Source: Olsenella sp.
GTDB lineage: Bacteria; Actinomycetota; Coriobacteriia; Coriobacteriales; Atopobiaceae
Direction: 5' to 3'
Assembly: GCA_015062715.1 (NCBI GenBank)
Contig: SUUD01000038.1
Span: 1-11,489 of the forward strand
Length of the DNA stretch: 11,489 nucleotides
The first letter of the stretch is position 1, and every line of letters starts with the position of its first letter. Both the position numbers and the translations under genes were made by a program. Below are positions 5,124 to 11,489 of the stretch, one piece after another. The notes beneath the pieces are model-generated. The model saw only the letters and a program-made list of their open reading frames with translations. It had not been told where the DNA came from and ran no database searches.

Positions 5124-5813
5124 TCAGCCAAGCCTGTCCAGCAATGCCAGCACCTCGAGCAGTGACGAGACTGCGAAGTCCACGTCGGGGAAGCGCTCCG
5201 CCGCCGCATCAGGGCGGAAGAGGCAGGTACGCAGGCCGTAGGCGGCCCCACCCGCCATGTCGGACGTGAGCGAGTCGCCCACGATGAGGGTCTCGGCGGG
5301 AGCGATGTCACCCAGCTCGGCAAAGCACGCATCGAAGAACTCCCGGCTGGGCTTCTCGGCCCCTAGGCGCTCGGAGATGAACACGTGGTCGAAGGCGTCG
5401 AGCATGCCGGCCACCTTTAGGCGGTTGACCTGCTGATCGTTTGGCCCGTTGCTCGCGGCGCAGAGCACCACCTGTCCCCGCAAACAATCGACGAGCTCGC
5501 GTGCACCAGGCATCTCGACGGCGCTCCAGAAGAGTTGCTCCTTGAAGTACCGCTCGAAGGCCACACCGTCACCCACAAGCCCCAGCTCCGAGAAGATCGT
5601 GTTCCAGCGGACTTGCTCAAGCGCCGCCAGGTCAAGCTCCCCGCGCTCGATCTGCCCCCAGAGCAGCGCGTTCACGCGCTCGGCCGCCCCGTACATGTCC
5701 TCGCGGTACTCCCCCAACCCAAAGGCCGGGAAGCCCTCGCGCATGGTCTGCCGCACGCAGCCCGCAAAACTCAGCAGCGTGTCGTCTATGTCGAGGAGAA
5801 CCGCTCGTATCAT
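5124..5813 (-). CDS. HAD-superfamily hydrolase, YjjG-like nucleotidase/phosphatase
   Basis: 229 residues from the ATG at 5813; the frame extends to 5894 but those 27 residues overlap the upstream gene and precede the first conserved strand. All four HAD motifs are present: DIDDTL (D8 nucleophile, D10 acid/base), SNG (S121), K144 in EKPSREFFDACF, and GDSLTSD (D170, D175). A helical cap lies between motifs I and II (about 16-100), as in the subfamily I haloacid dehalogenase fold. Length and the SNG...ISE..G..KP pattern resemble YjjG (225 residues), which dephosphorylates non-canonical pyrimidine nucleotides; the exact substrate here is not proven. It begins 22 nt after the flavin oxidoreductase stop on the same strand, so the two are probably co-transcribed, although its own Shine-Dalgarno is weak (AGGGA, about 12 nt upstream). 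Cytoplasmic. Confidence 0.87.
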   Translation of the reverse strand: MIRAVLLDIDDTLLSFAGCVRQTMREGFPAFGLGEYREDMYGAAERVNALLWGQIERGELDLAALEQVRWNTIFSELGLVGDGVAFERYFKEQLFWSAVEMPGARELVDCLRGQVVLCAASNGPNDQQVNRLKVAGMLDAFDHVFISERLGAEKPSREFFDACFAELGDIAPAETLIVGDSLTSDMAGGAAYGLRTCLFRPDAAAERFPDVDFAVSSLLEVLALLDRLG

Positions 5814-5835
5814 GCCGCGACGCGCGTCCCTACAC

Positions 5836-6855
5836 CTAGGCAAACGCCTCGTCTGCCCAGTGGGCGTTGGCGAGAAGCGCGCGGCCGATACCAATCATGT
5901 CGGCAACGCCCTCCTGGAGCAGCTCCTCAGCCTGCTCGATGGTCTTCACGCCGCCGGCGACGAGCACGGGCACGCCCACGGCGGCCTTGACCTCACGCGA
6001 CATGTCCTTGAAGTAGCCAGGTTCGGTGTGGCCGGGGCGCTGGAAGCGGCAGAGGCCACCCGAGAGGTCGATGAGGCAGGCGCCGGCCCGCTCGAAGAGC
6101 ACACACGCCTCGATGGCATCCTCGATGGTCGATCCGGTCCCGTCCTCGCGGTAGTCGCAACCGCCCAGGCGCACCGCCACGGGATAGTCGTCACCCAGCG
6201 CAGTGTGGATGGACTTGATAAGCTCCACGTGGATGCGCACGCGGCCCGCCACGTCGCCACCCCATTCGTCATCACGACGGTTGGTGAGGGGGCAATAGAA
6301 CTGGTTGAGCAGGTAGGCATGGGCAGAGTGTAGCTCCACACCGTCAAAGCCGGCCTCCTTGGCACGCACCGCGGCCTGCGTGAACTCACCGATGACGGTA
6401 CCGATGTCCTCCGTGGTCATCTCGTGCGGGGGTTCCTCGTCGCCCAGGCCACCACCGGCAAGCGCCGTCGAGAGGCTTGCCGTCGAGATGCCACTAGGGC
6501 TCCAGGGGTCCTCCCCCACCACGCGCCGGAAGGTGCCCGAGCCACAGTGGTTGATCTGGGCGAAGACGGGCGTCCCCGCCTGGTGGAAGACCTCGGCCAG
6601 ACGCGCAAGACCCTCGACGCGAGCGTCGGAATCGATGCCCAGCTGGTTGTCTCGTGCGCGGCCGCGCGGACTCACGTACAGGTGCTCGGAGACGACCAGG
6701 CCCAGGTTGCCACCGGCCACGCGTTCGCGGTAGTGGTCGAGCGTGACCTGGCCCACGTATCCGCCCGGCTCGTCCTTGTACGCGGCCATGGCGGGCATGA
6801 AGATCCGGTTCCTGAACTCGAGCGACCCGGCACGCAGGCTTTCCTCGCACAGCAT
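5836..6855 (-). CDS. NADH:flavin oxidoreductase, Old Yellow Enzyme family
   Basis: 339 residues from the ATG at 6855, preceded by GAGGGGTGA at ideal spacing. A GTG nine bases further upstream has no room for a ribosome-binding site. It is an FMN-binding TIM barrel that reduces activated alkenes or related substrates with NAD(P)H; the substrate is unknown. Visible motifs are NRIFMPAM (strand 1), QINHCG (Q100 near FMN), GFDGVELHSAHAYLLNQF with the active-site His pair (H176, H179), NRRDDEWGG, the FMN-phosphate loop VLVAGGV and the late GIGRALL. It ends soon after the barrel (about 340 residues), so it lacks the C-terminal Fe-S/FAD module of 2,4-dienoyl-CoA reductase and BaiCD-type enzymes. No signal peptide; cytoplasmic. 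First gene of a probable two-gene unit with the HAD phosphatase. A -10-like GATAAT lies on the minus strand at 6878-6883. Confidence 0.93.
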   Translation of the reverse strand: MLCEESLRAGSLEFRNRIFMPAMAAYKDEPGGYVGQVTLDHYRERVAGGNLGLVVSEHLYVSPRGRARDNQLGIDSDARVEGLARLAEVFHQAGTPVFAQINHCGSGTFRRVVGEDPWSPSGISTASLSTALAGGGLGDEEPPHEMTTEDIGTVIGEFTQAAVRAKEAGFDGVELHSAHAYLLNQFYCPLTNRRDDEWGGDVAGRVRIHVELIKSIHTALGDDYPVAVRLGGCDYREDGTGSTIEDAIEACVLFERAGACLIDLSGGLCRFQRPGHTEPGYFKDMSREVKAAVGVPVLVAGGVKTIEQAEELLQEGVADMIGIGRALLANAHWADEAFA

Positions 6856-6877
6856 AGACGTCACCCCTCACTCGGCA

Positions 6878-6883
6878 TTATCC
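6878..6883 (-). promoter_or_regulatory. Candidate -10 box for the flavin oxidoreductase operon
   Basis: GATAAT on the minus strand, 22 nt before the chosen ATG, gives a short leader containing the GAGGGG site. A TTGTCC at 6905-6910 is 21 nt away, longer than the usual 16-18 spacing, so the -35 is uncertain. Confidence 0.35.
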
Positions 6884-7071
6884 GAGAACAGTATGGCACA
6901 GCCGGGACAAATAACCTGCCCTCATCCCACGTGAGCCCGCAAGCTCGCCCCTCAAAGATCCATCGCCCTCCCCGCCCACCTACCACACAGCGCCAGACGG
7001 GGTCCTCCCACCCAGTCTGCCACTCGCCTTACGCTATTCTTTAAGCGTGTATGGGGCAAAAGGAGCCAGCC

Positions 7072-10000
7072 GTGTTCAAGAGTCACGAGAAGTTCTACTC
7101 GGTCAACGACAAGCGCCAGGTCCTGGTCGTAGACGACGAGCTCATCAACCGCGAACTTATGGGGGCCGTCCTCGAGGCAGACTACGAGGTCCTGTTCGCC
7201 GAGAACGGCCAGCAGGCGATGGAGGTCATCGAGGCAAACCGCGAGACCCTCTCGCTGGTGCTGCTCGACCTCATGATGCCCGTCATGAGCGGCAAGGAGG
7301 TCCTCGCCCGCATCAAGCAGGACCCCGAGATGAGCCAGATCCCCGTGATCGTGCTCACCGTCGACAAGGAGGCCGAGGCGGAGACCTTCAGCCTTGGCGC
7401 CGCCGACTACATCTCCAAGCCCTACCCCAAGGCCGACGCCATCCTCGCGCGCATCCTGCGCACCATCGAGCTCTACGAGGACCGCCAGATCATCCAGTCC
7501 ACCGAGCGCGACCCGCTCACGGGCCTGCTCAACCGCGAGTACTTCTACAGCTTCGCGGAGCAGCTCGACCAGCACCACCGCGACCGCGAGATGGACGCCA
7601 TCGTCATCGACGTCAACCACTTCCACATGATCAACGAGCGCTTTGGCACCGCCTATGGCGACGATGTGCTGCGCCGCATCGGAGACCGCTGCCGCGAGAT
7701 GGTGGGCGACGTCGACGGCATCGTCTGCCGCCGCGAGGCCGACACCTTCCTCGTCTACTGCCCGCACGGCAAGGACTACCGGGCCATCCTCGACCACGCC
7801 GCCGATGGCCTCACCGACGACGAGCACAGCAACAACCGCGTCCGCCTGCGCATGGGCGTCTACGCCAAGGTCGACAAGTCCCTCGACATCGAGCGTCGCT
7901 TCGACCGCGCCAAGATCGCGGCGGACACCGTGCGCAACAGCTTCGCCCGGACCATCGGCGTCTACGACAAGACCCTCCACGAGCGCGAGCTCTATGCCGA
8001 GCAGCTCGTCGAGGAGTTCCCCGCGGCCATCCGCGACTGCCAGTTCAAGGTCTTCTACCAGCCCAAGTTCGACATCCGCCCCGAGATTCCCATCCTCGCC
8101 AGCGCCGAGGCGCTCGTCCGCTGGCAGCACCCCACCCTTGGCATGATCAGCCCCGGCGTGTTCATCCCGCTGTTCGAGGAGAACGGCCTCATCCAGGGGC
8201 TCGACAGCTTCGTGTGGCGCACCGTCGCCGCCCAGATCCGCGACTGGAAGGACCGCTTCGGCTTCTCGGTGCCCGTCTCGGTCAACGTCTCGCGCATCGA
8301 CATGTACGACCCCGGCCTCGTCGACAAGCTCTCGTTGCTGCTCGACCAGTACCAGCTCACCCCTGACGACCTCTACCTCGAGATCACCGAGTCGGCCTAC
8401 ACCCAGGACTCCGAACAGATCATCGAGGCCGTCAACAAGCTGCGTGATCTGGGCTTCTGCATCGAGATGGACGACTTCGGCACCGGCTACTCGTCGCTCA
8501 ACATGATCTCGACGCTGCCCATCGACGCCCTCAAGCTCGACATGCAGTTCATCCGCGCCGCCTTTGGCGAGCAGCGTGACACGCACATGATCGAGGTGAT
8601 CATAGGAATCGCCGACTACCTGGGCGTCCCGGTCATCGCCGAGGGCGTCGAGCAGGCCGAGCAGCTCGAGGCGCTCAGGGAGGTGGGCTGCGACCTCGTC
8701 CAGGGCTACTACTTCTCGCGACCCGTCCCCACCGAGGAGTACGAGCGCTTCGTGCTCGAGCGGCGCGACCTCGAGGGATCGGGCGACGTCGCGGACCCGG
8801 CCGGCAAGGCACGGGCGGCGGGCGACCTCGACATGCCCATCGACAAGATCGCCTACGCCCTCTCGGGAGGCTTCGAGAGCATCTTCTACGTCGACCTCGA
8901 CACCGACCGCTACGTCGAGTTCAGCTCCGATGGCCGCTACGCCGACCTGCAGATCAAGCGGAGCGGCATCGACTTCTTCACGGACGCCCAGAACCTCATC
9001 CCCCACATCGTCTTTGAGCCCGACCAGCAGCGCATCTCGCTGTGCCTGCAGAAGGACGCCCTGCTCGACCAGCTCACCGGCGGCAGGATCTTCTCGATGA
9101 CCTATCGCCTGAACGCCGAGGACCGCCCCGTCTACCATGCGCTCAAGGTCGTTCGCTTCGACAGGCACGGCGACCACCACATCGTCCTCGGCGTGAGCAA
9201 CATCGACGACCAGGTGCGCGAGGCGACCGACGCGCACAACGAGCCCGACTTCGGCAGCCTCGCCACCGCCCTCATGAGCGACATGGAGGCCATCTACTAC
9301 GTCGACACCACGACCGACACCTACCAGCAGCTCCTGACCGAGGGCCCCATCGCCTCGCTCGGGCTCGAGACCTCGGGCACGCACTTCTTCGAGGAGTGCC
9401 GGCTCAACATCGACACGTTCGTCTACGAGGACGACCGCGCGCGCCTCGTCGCGGCGCTCGACAGGCACGAGCTGCTGGATGCCCTCAAGGAGCAGGGGTC
9501 CATCTCCGTCGACTACCGTCTCCTCATGGGGGGCAGGCCCACGTTCTACCGGCTCAAGGCCGCTGCCGCCAACGCGGAGGGGCACGTGGTCATCGGCGTG
9601 ACCAACATAGACTCGCAGGTCTCCGAGAGGGAGCGCCTGGAGGCCATGAGCCAGAGCGCCTCGACCTTCTCGCGCATCGCCCAGGCGCTCGCCTACGACT
9701 ACTTCAGCCTGTACTACGTCGACGTCGAGACCGACCAGTTCGTGGAGTACAACTCCTACGACGAGTACTCGGGCCTGGGCATCGAGAACACCGGCTCCGA
9801 CTTCTTCGGGGTGGTCCGCGAGAACGTGCGCACCATGGGCTACCAGCAGGACGTCCCGCGTTTCCTCGAGTCGTTCACCAAGGAGAACGTGCTCGCCAGC
9901 CTCCGGAGGGGAGACGCTTTCACGCTCATCTACCGGCTCATGTTCGATGGTAAGCCCACCTACGTGCACATGAAGGCCACCCGCATGACCAGCCGCGAGG

Positions 10001-10569
10001 ACCCGCACGTCGTCTTTGGCGTGAGCAACATCGACGAGCAGATGCGCCGCGAGCAGGAGTACAGCTCCGCCCTCAGGTCGGCCACGGAGGCCGCCTACCG
10101 CGACCCGCTCACCGGCGTCAAGAGCAAGCACGCCTACAACGAGGCAGAGCAGACCACCGACGAGCTCATCGCCAAGGGCGAGGCAGAGCCCTTCGCCATG
10201 GTGCTGTGCGACGTGAACGGCCTCAAGGCCGTCAACGACACGCTTGGCCACGCCGCCGGCGACGAGCTCATCCGCAGCGCCTGCCGCGAGATCTGCAACG
10301 TCTTTGCCCACAGCCCCGTGTACCGCTACGGCGGTGACGAGTTCGTGGTCATCCTGCGCGGAGGCGACTACGAGCGGCGCGTCGAGCTCGTCTCGACCAT
10401 CGAGGCGCTGAGCAGGGAGAACACGAAGACCGGAGACGTCACCATCGCCTGCGGCATGTCGGAGTACGTCGCGGGCGAGGACGGGGCGACGCGGGCGGTG
10501 TTCGAGCGCGCCGACGCCGCAATGTATGAGCTCAAGAAGAGCCTCAAGGGATCGCGCGACCAGGGCTAG
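7072..10569 (+). CDS. Response-regulator c-di-GMP protein: REC - degenerate GGDEF - EAL - three PAS-like repeats - GGDEF
   Basis: 1165 residues from the GTG at 7072, chosen because AGGAG lies exactly six bases before it; the ATG at 7051 has no such site. Residues 15-135 are a receiver domain with acidic pair D21/D22, phospho-acceptor D66, T96 and K116. Residues 147-300 are a GGDEF fold whose signature has decayed to EADTF (222-226). Residues 310-565 are an EAL phosphodiesterase with EAL (346-348), N405, EITE (437-440), DDFG (467-470), K488, EGVE (524-527) and QGYYFSRP, all intact, so c-di-GMP hydrolysis is likely. Three homologous PAS-like segments follow (about 590-715, 727-849, 866-991). 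A second GGDEF domain has DPLTG, DVNGLK, NDTLGHAAGD and GGDEF (1087-1091) and should synthesise c-di-GMP; no RxxD inhibitory site precedes it. There are no membrane segments. The downstream signalling gene starts 30 nt later, probably in one operon. Confidence 0.93.
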   Translation: MFKSHEKFYSVNDKRQVLVVDDELINRELMGAVLEADYEVLFAENGQQAMEVIEANRETLSLVLLDLMMPVMSGKEVLARIKQDPEMSQIPVIVLTVDKEAEAETFSLGAADYISKPYPKADAILARILRTIELYEDRQIIQSTERDPLTGLLNREYFYSFAEQLDQHHRDREMDAIVIDVNHFHMINERFGTAYGDDVLRRIGDRCREMVGDVDGIVCRREADTFLVYCPHGKDYRAILDHAADGLTDDEHSNNRVRLRMGVYAKVDKSLDIERRFDRAKIAADTVRNSFARTIGVYDKTLHERELYAEQLVEEFPAAIRDCQFKVFYQPKFDIRPEIPILASAEALVRWQHPTLGMISPGVFIPLFEENGLIQGLDSFVWRTVAAQIRDWKDRFGFSVPVSVNVSRIDMYDPGLVDKLSLLLDQYQLTPDDLYLEITESAYTQDSEQIIEAVNKLRDLGFCIEMDDFGTGYSSLNMISTLPIDALKLDMQFIRAAFGEQRDTHMIEVIIGIADYLGVPVIAEGVEQAEQLEALREVGCDLVQGYYFSRPVPTEEYERFVLERRDLEGSGDVADPAGKARAAGDLDMPIDKIAYALSGGFESIFYVDLDTDRYVEFSSDGRYADLQIKRSGIDFFTDAQNLIPHIVFEPDQQRISLCLQKDALLDQLTGGRIFSMTYRLNAEDRPVYHALKVVRFDRHGDHHIVLGVSNIDDQVREATDAHNEPDFGSLATALMSDMEAIYYVDTTTDTYQQLLTEGPIASLGLETSGTHFFEECRLNIDTFVYEDDRARLVAALDRHELLDALKEQGSISVDYRLLMGGRPTFYRLKAAAANAEGHVVIGVTNIDSQVSERERLEAMSQSASTFSRIAQALAYDYFSLYYVDVETDQFVEYNSYDEYSGLGIENTGSDFFGVVRENVRTMGYQQDVPRFLESFTKENVLASLRRGDAFTLIYRLMFDGKPTYVHMKATRMTSREDPHVVFGVSNIDEQMRREQEYSSALRSATEAAYRDPLTGVKSKHAYNEAEQTTDELIAKGEAEPFAMVLCDVNGLKAVNDTLGHAAGDELIRSACREICNVFAHSPVYRYGGDEFVVILRGGDYERRVELVSTIEALSRENTKTGDVTIACGMSEYVAGEDGATRAVFERADAAMYELKKSLKGSRDQG
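8839..10044 (+). repeat. Three tandem PAS-like protein repeats within the c-di-GMP gene
   Basis: Each repeat of about 125 residues has the same skeleton. It opens with a short helix and (I/L)(F/Y)YVD..TD.(Y/F), then G.(D/H)FF, a middle section, a YRL strand followed by (D/G).(P)...(Y/H), and closes with (H)(I/V)V(L/I/F)GV(S/T)NID.Q. The closing blocks GVSNIDDQV, GVTNIDSQV and GVSNIDEQM show they arose by duplication. The pattern fits the PAS_3-like sensors common next to GGDEF domains in gut Actinobacteria and Firmicutes. The bound ligand is unknown. Boundaries are approximate. Confidence 0.75.
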
Positions 10570-10599
10570 CACCCGCCGCGTCACGGGAGGTCAAGAGGC

Positions 10600-11489
10600 A
10601 TGCGCAGCAACAGGCTCAGGTACGTCATCCCGACGCTGCTCGTCGTGGCCCTCACGATCCTGTCGTTCATGAGCTTCATCCGGGGCAACTCGCAGCGCAT
10701 CGAGCGGCAGAACGAGGAGTACATCGCCGAGCTCACCGCACAGCGCGCCATCTCGGTCAACAACCTCCTCGAGGAGAACGAGTCGTTCATCCAGGCGACC
10801 GCCTACCTCTACGGCACGAGCCTGGACTCCCCCGACGCCGACGTCGACGCCATCAGCAGCTACGAGGAGAGCTCCTCCTTCGACCACCTGCGCTTCGTCG
10901 ACGCGAGCGGGGACGACTACACGAGCGATGGCATGCGGGCGAACCTCTCGGACCGCGCCTACTTCCAGGCAGGCATGCGGGGCGAGTCGGGCATCACCTA
11001 CGTCACGCAGAGCCGCGTGACCGGCGAGCACCAGATAGGCTTCTATGCGCCGGTCAGCTACCACGGCGAGGTCATCGGCGTGATGGTGGGCTTCTACGGC
11101 GAGGACTTCATCCGCACCATGCTCGAGTTCGAGCTCTTTGGCGAGGAGGGCGAGGGCTGGCTGTGCGACGCCGACGGCACGGTCATAGGCTCGACGCTCG
11201 CCGAGACGCCCGACAACTACCTCGTCTTCCTCGAGGAGTCCGGACGCTGTGGCGGCCAGGGGGCCGAGCGCGTCCGCGAGGCGTTCGCCACGGGGTCCGA
11301 CATCACGTTCGACTGCCACTTCGACGGGGGCGTCGCCTCGGCCAGCGCGGTCGCCCTCGAGCGGGGCGGGTGGATGCTGGTGCGGTGCTTCCCGCCCTCG
11401 GCCTCGGCCCAGATCCTCGAGAACGCCAACGGCGAGGGGGTCAGGCTCATCGCCACCCTCGTGGCCCTCTTCGCCGCCTACACGCTCTA
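10600..11489 (+). CDS. Membrane-bound dCache sensor protein, N-terminal part (probably c-di-GMP signalling), cut by window end
   Basis: Open to the window edge: 296 codons from the ATG at 10600, with GGGAGG about nine bases upstream. Residues 7-27 are a transmembrane segment (YVIPTLLVVALTILSFMSFI). A helix (RIERQNEEYIAELTAQRAIS) follows, and then an extracytoplasmic region of about 230 residues. That region has the features of a double Cache sensor: LRFVDASGDDYTSDG, the NLSDRAYFQAGMRGESGITY motif, IGFYAPVSYHGEVIGVMVG, and a second unit with WLCDADGTVIGST. A second transmembrane helix starts at about 279 (EGVRLIATLVALFAAYTL), and the output domain lies beyond the window. In proteins of this type that output is usually GGDEF/EAL, a histidine kinase or a chemotaxis module; the c-di-GMP gene 30 nt upstream favours GGDEF or EAL, which is inference. 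Start codon and Cache assignment are fairly sure. Confidence 0.85.
   Translation, partial: MRSNRLRYVIPTLLVVALTILSFMSFIRGNSQRIERQNEEYIAELTAQRAISVNNLLEENESFIQATAYLYGTSLDSPDADVDAISSYEESSSFDHLRFVDASGDDYTSDGMRANLSDRAYFQAGMRGESGITYVTQSRVTGEHQIGFYAPVSYHGEVIGVMVGFYGEDFIRTMLEFELFGEEGEGWLCDADGTVIGSTLAETPDNYLVFLEESGRCGGQGAERVREAFATGSDITFDCHFDGGVASASAVALERGGWMLVRCFPPSASAQILENANGEGVRLIATLVALFAAYTL

Noticed and set aside
7051..7071. ATG at 7051 as start of the c-di-GMP protein
   Set aside because: No Shine-Dalgarno precedes it, while AGGAG sits six bases before the GTG at 7072 and the added seven residues are not part of the receiver fold.
6952..10584. 1210-residue open frame antisense to the c-di-GMP gene
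   Set aside because: It mirrors the real gene: high-GC third positions leave the opposite strand open. The translation is a monotonous Val/Leu/Asp/Glu/Gly series without domain motifs, and it runs through the neighbouring gene boundaries.

Overview
The window is about two-thirds G+C, with strong G/C preference at third codon positions. It carries an AsnA-type asparagine synthetase, a barnase/barstar pair and large c-di-GMP signalling proteins. Together these suggest a high-GC actinobacterium of the Coriobacteriia (Olsenella/Atopobium/Collinsella-like). That placement is an inference from style and gene content, since no rRNA or tRNA is present. The sequence reads as ordinary chromosome with an accessory stretch in the middle.

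Layout: (1) 1-684, + strand: remains of a LysR-type regulator, broken by a frameshift and an apparent internal deletion. (2) 762-792: strong hairpin between convergent genes. (3) 829-1224, - strand: small, very acidic protein of unknown function. (4) 1516-2160, + strand: compact metallophosphoesterase, whose stop codon sits in a copy of a repeat that continues into a 76-bp perfect palindrome (2173-2248). (5) 2284-4778, all - strand: a membrane-anchored or exported barnase-type RNase, then a second, related giant palindrome (4010-4100), then asnA, then an array of four 32-nt palindromes at 43-nt period, then a barstar-type inhibitor. (6) 5124-6855, - strand: probable two-gene operon of an Old Yellow Enzyme-family flavin oxidoreductase and a YjjG-like HAD phosphatase. 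(7) 7072-11489, + strand: a 1165-residue c-di-GMP protein (REC, degenerate GGDEF, intact EAL, three PAS-like repeats, intact GGDEF), followed after 30 nt by the start of a membrane dCache-sensor protein that runs off the window.

The most striking content is region 5. A complete barnase homologue, with all four catalytic residues at exactly the barnase spacing, and a barstar homologue lie 1.5 kb apart on the same strand with asnA between them. Both genes are preceded by the same 12-nt element containing a -10-like TATACT. Two giant palindromes of one repeat family bracket asnA plus barstar, and the tandem palindromes overlap the probable barstar promoter. The sequence differences between the two giant palindromes are mirrored in both arms.

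Start codons were moved from the longest open frame where a Shine-Dalgarno sequence or family length argued for it: asnA, the RNase, the HAD phosphatase, the flavin oxidoreductase and the c-di-GMP protein.
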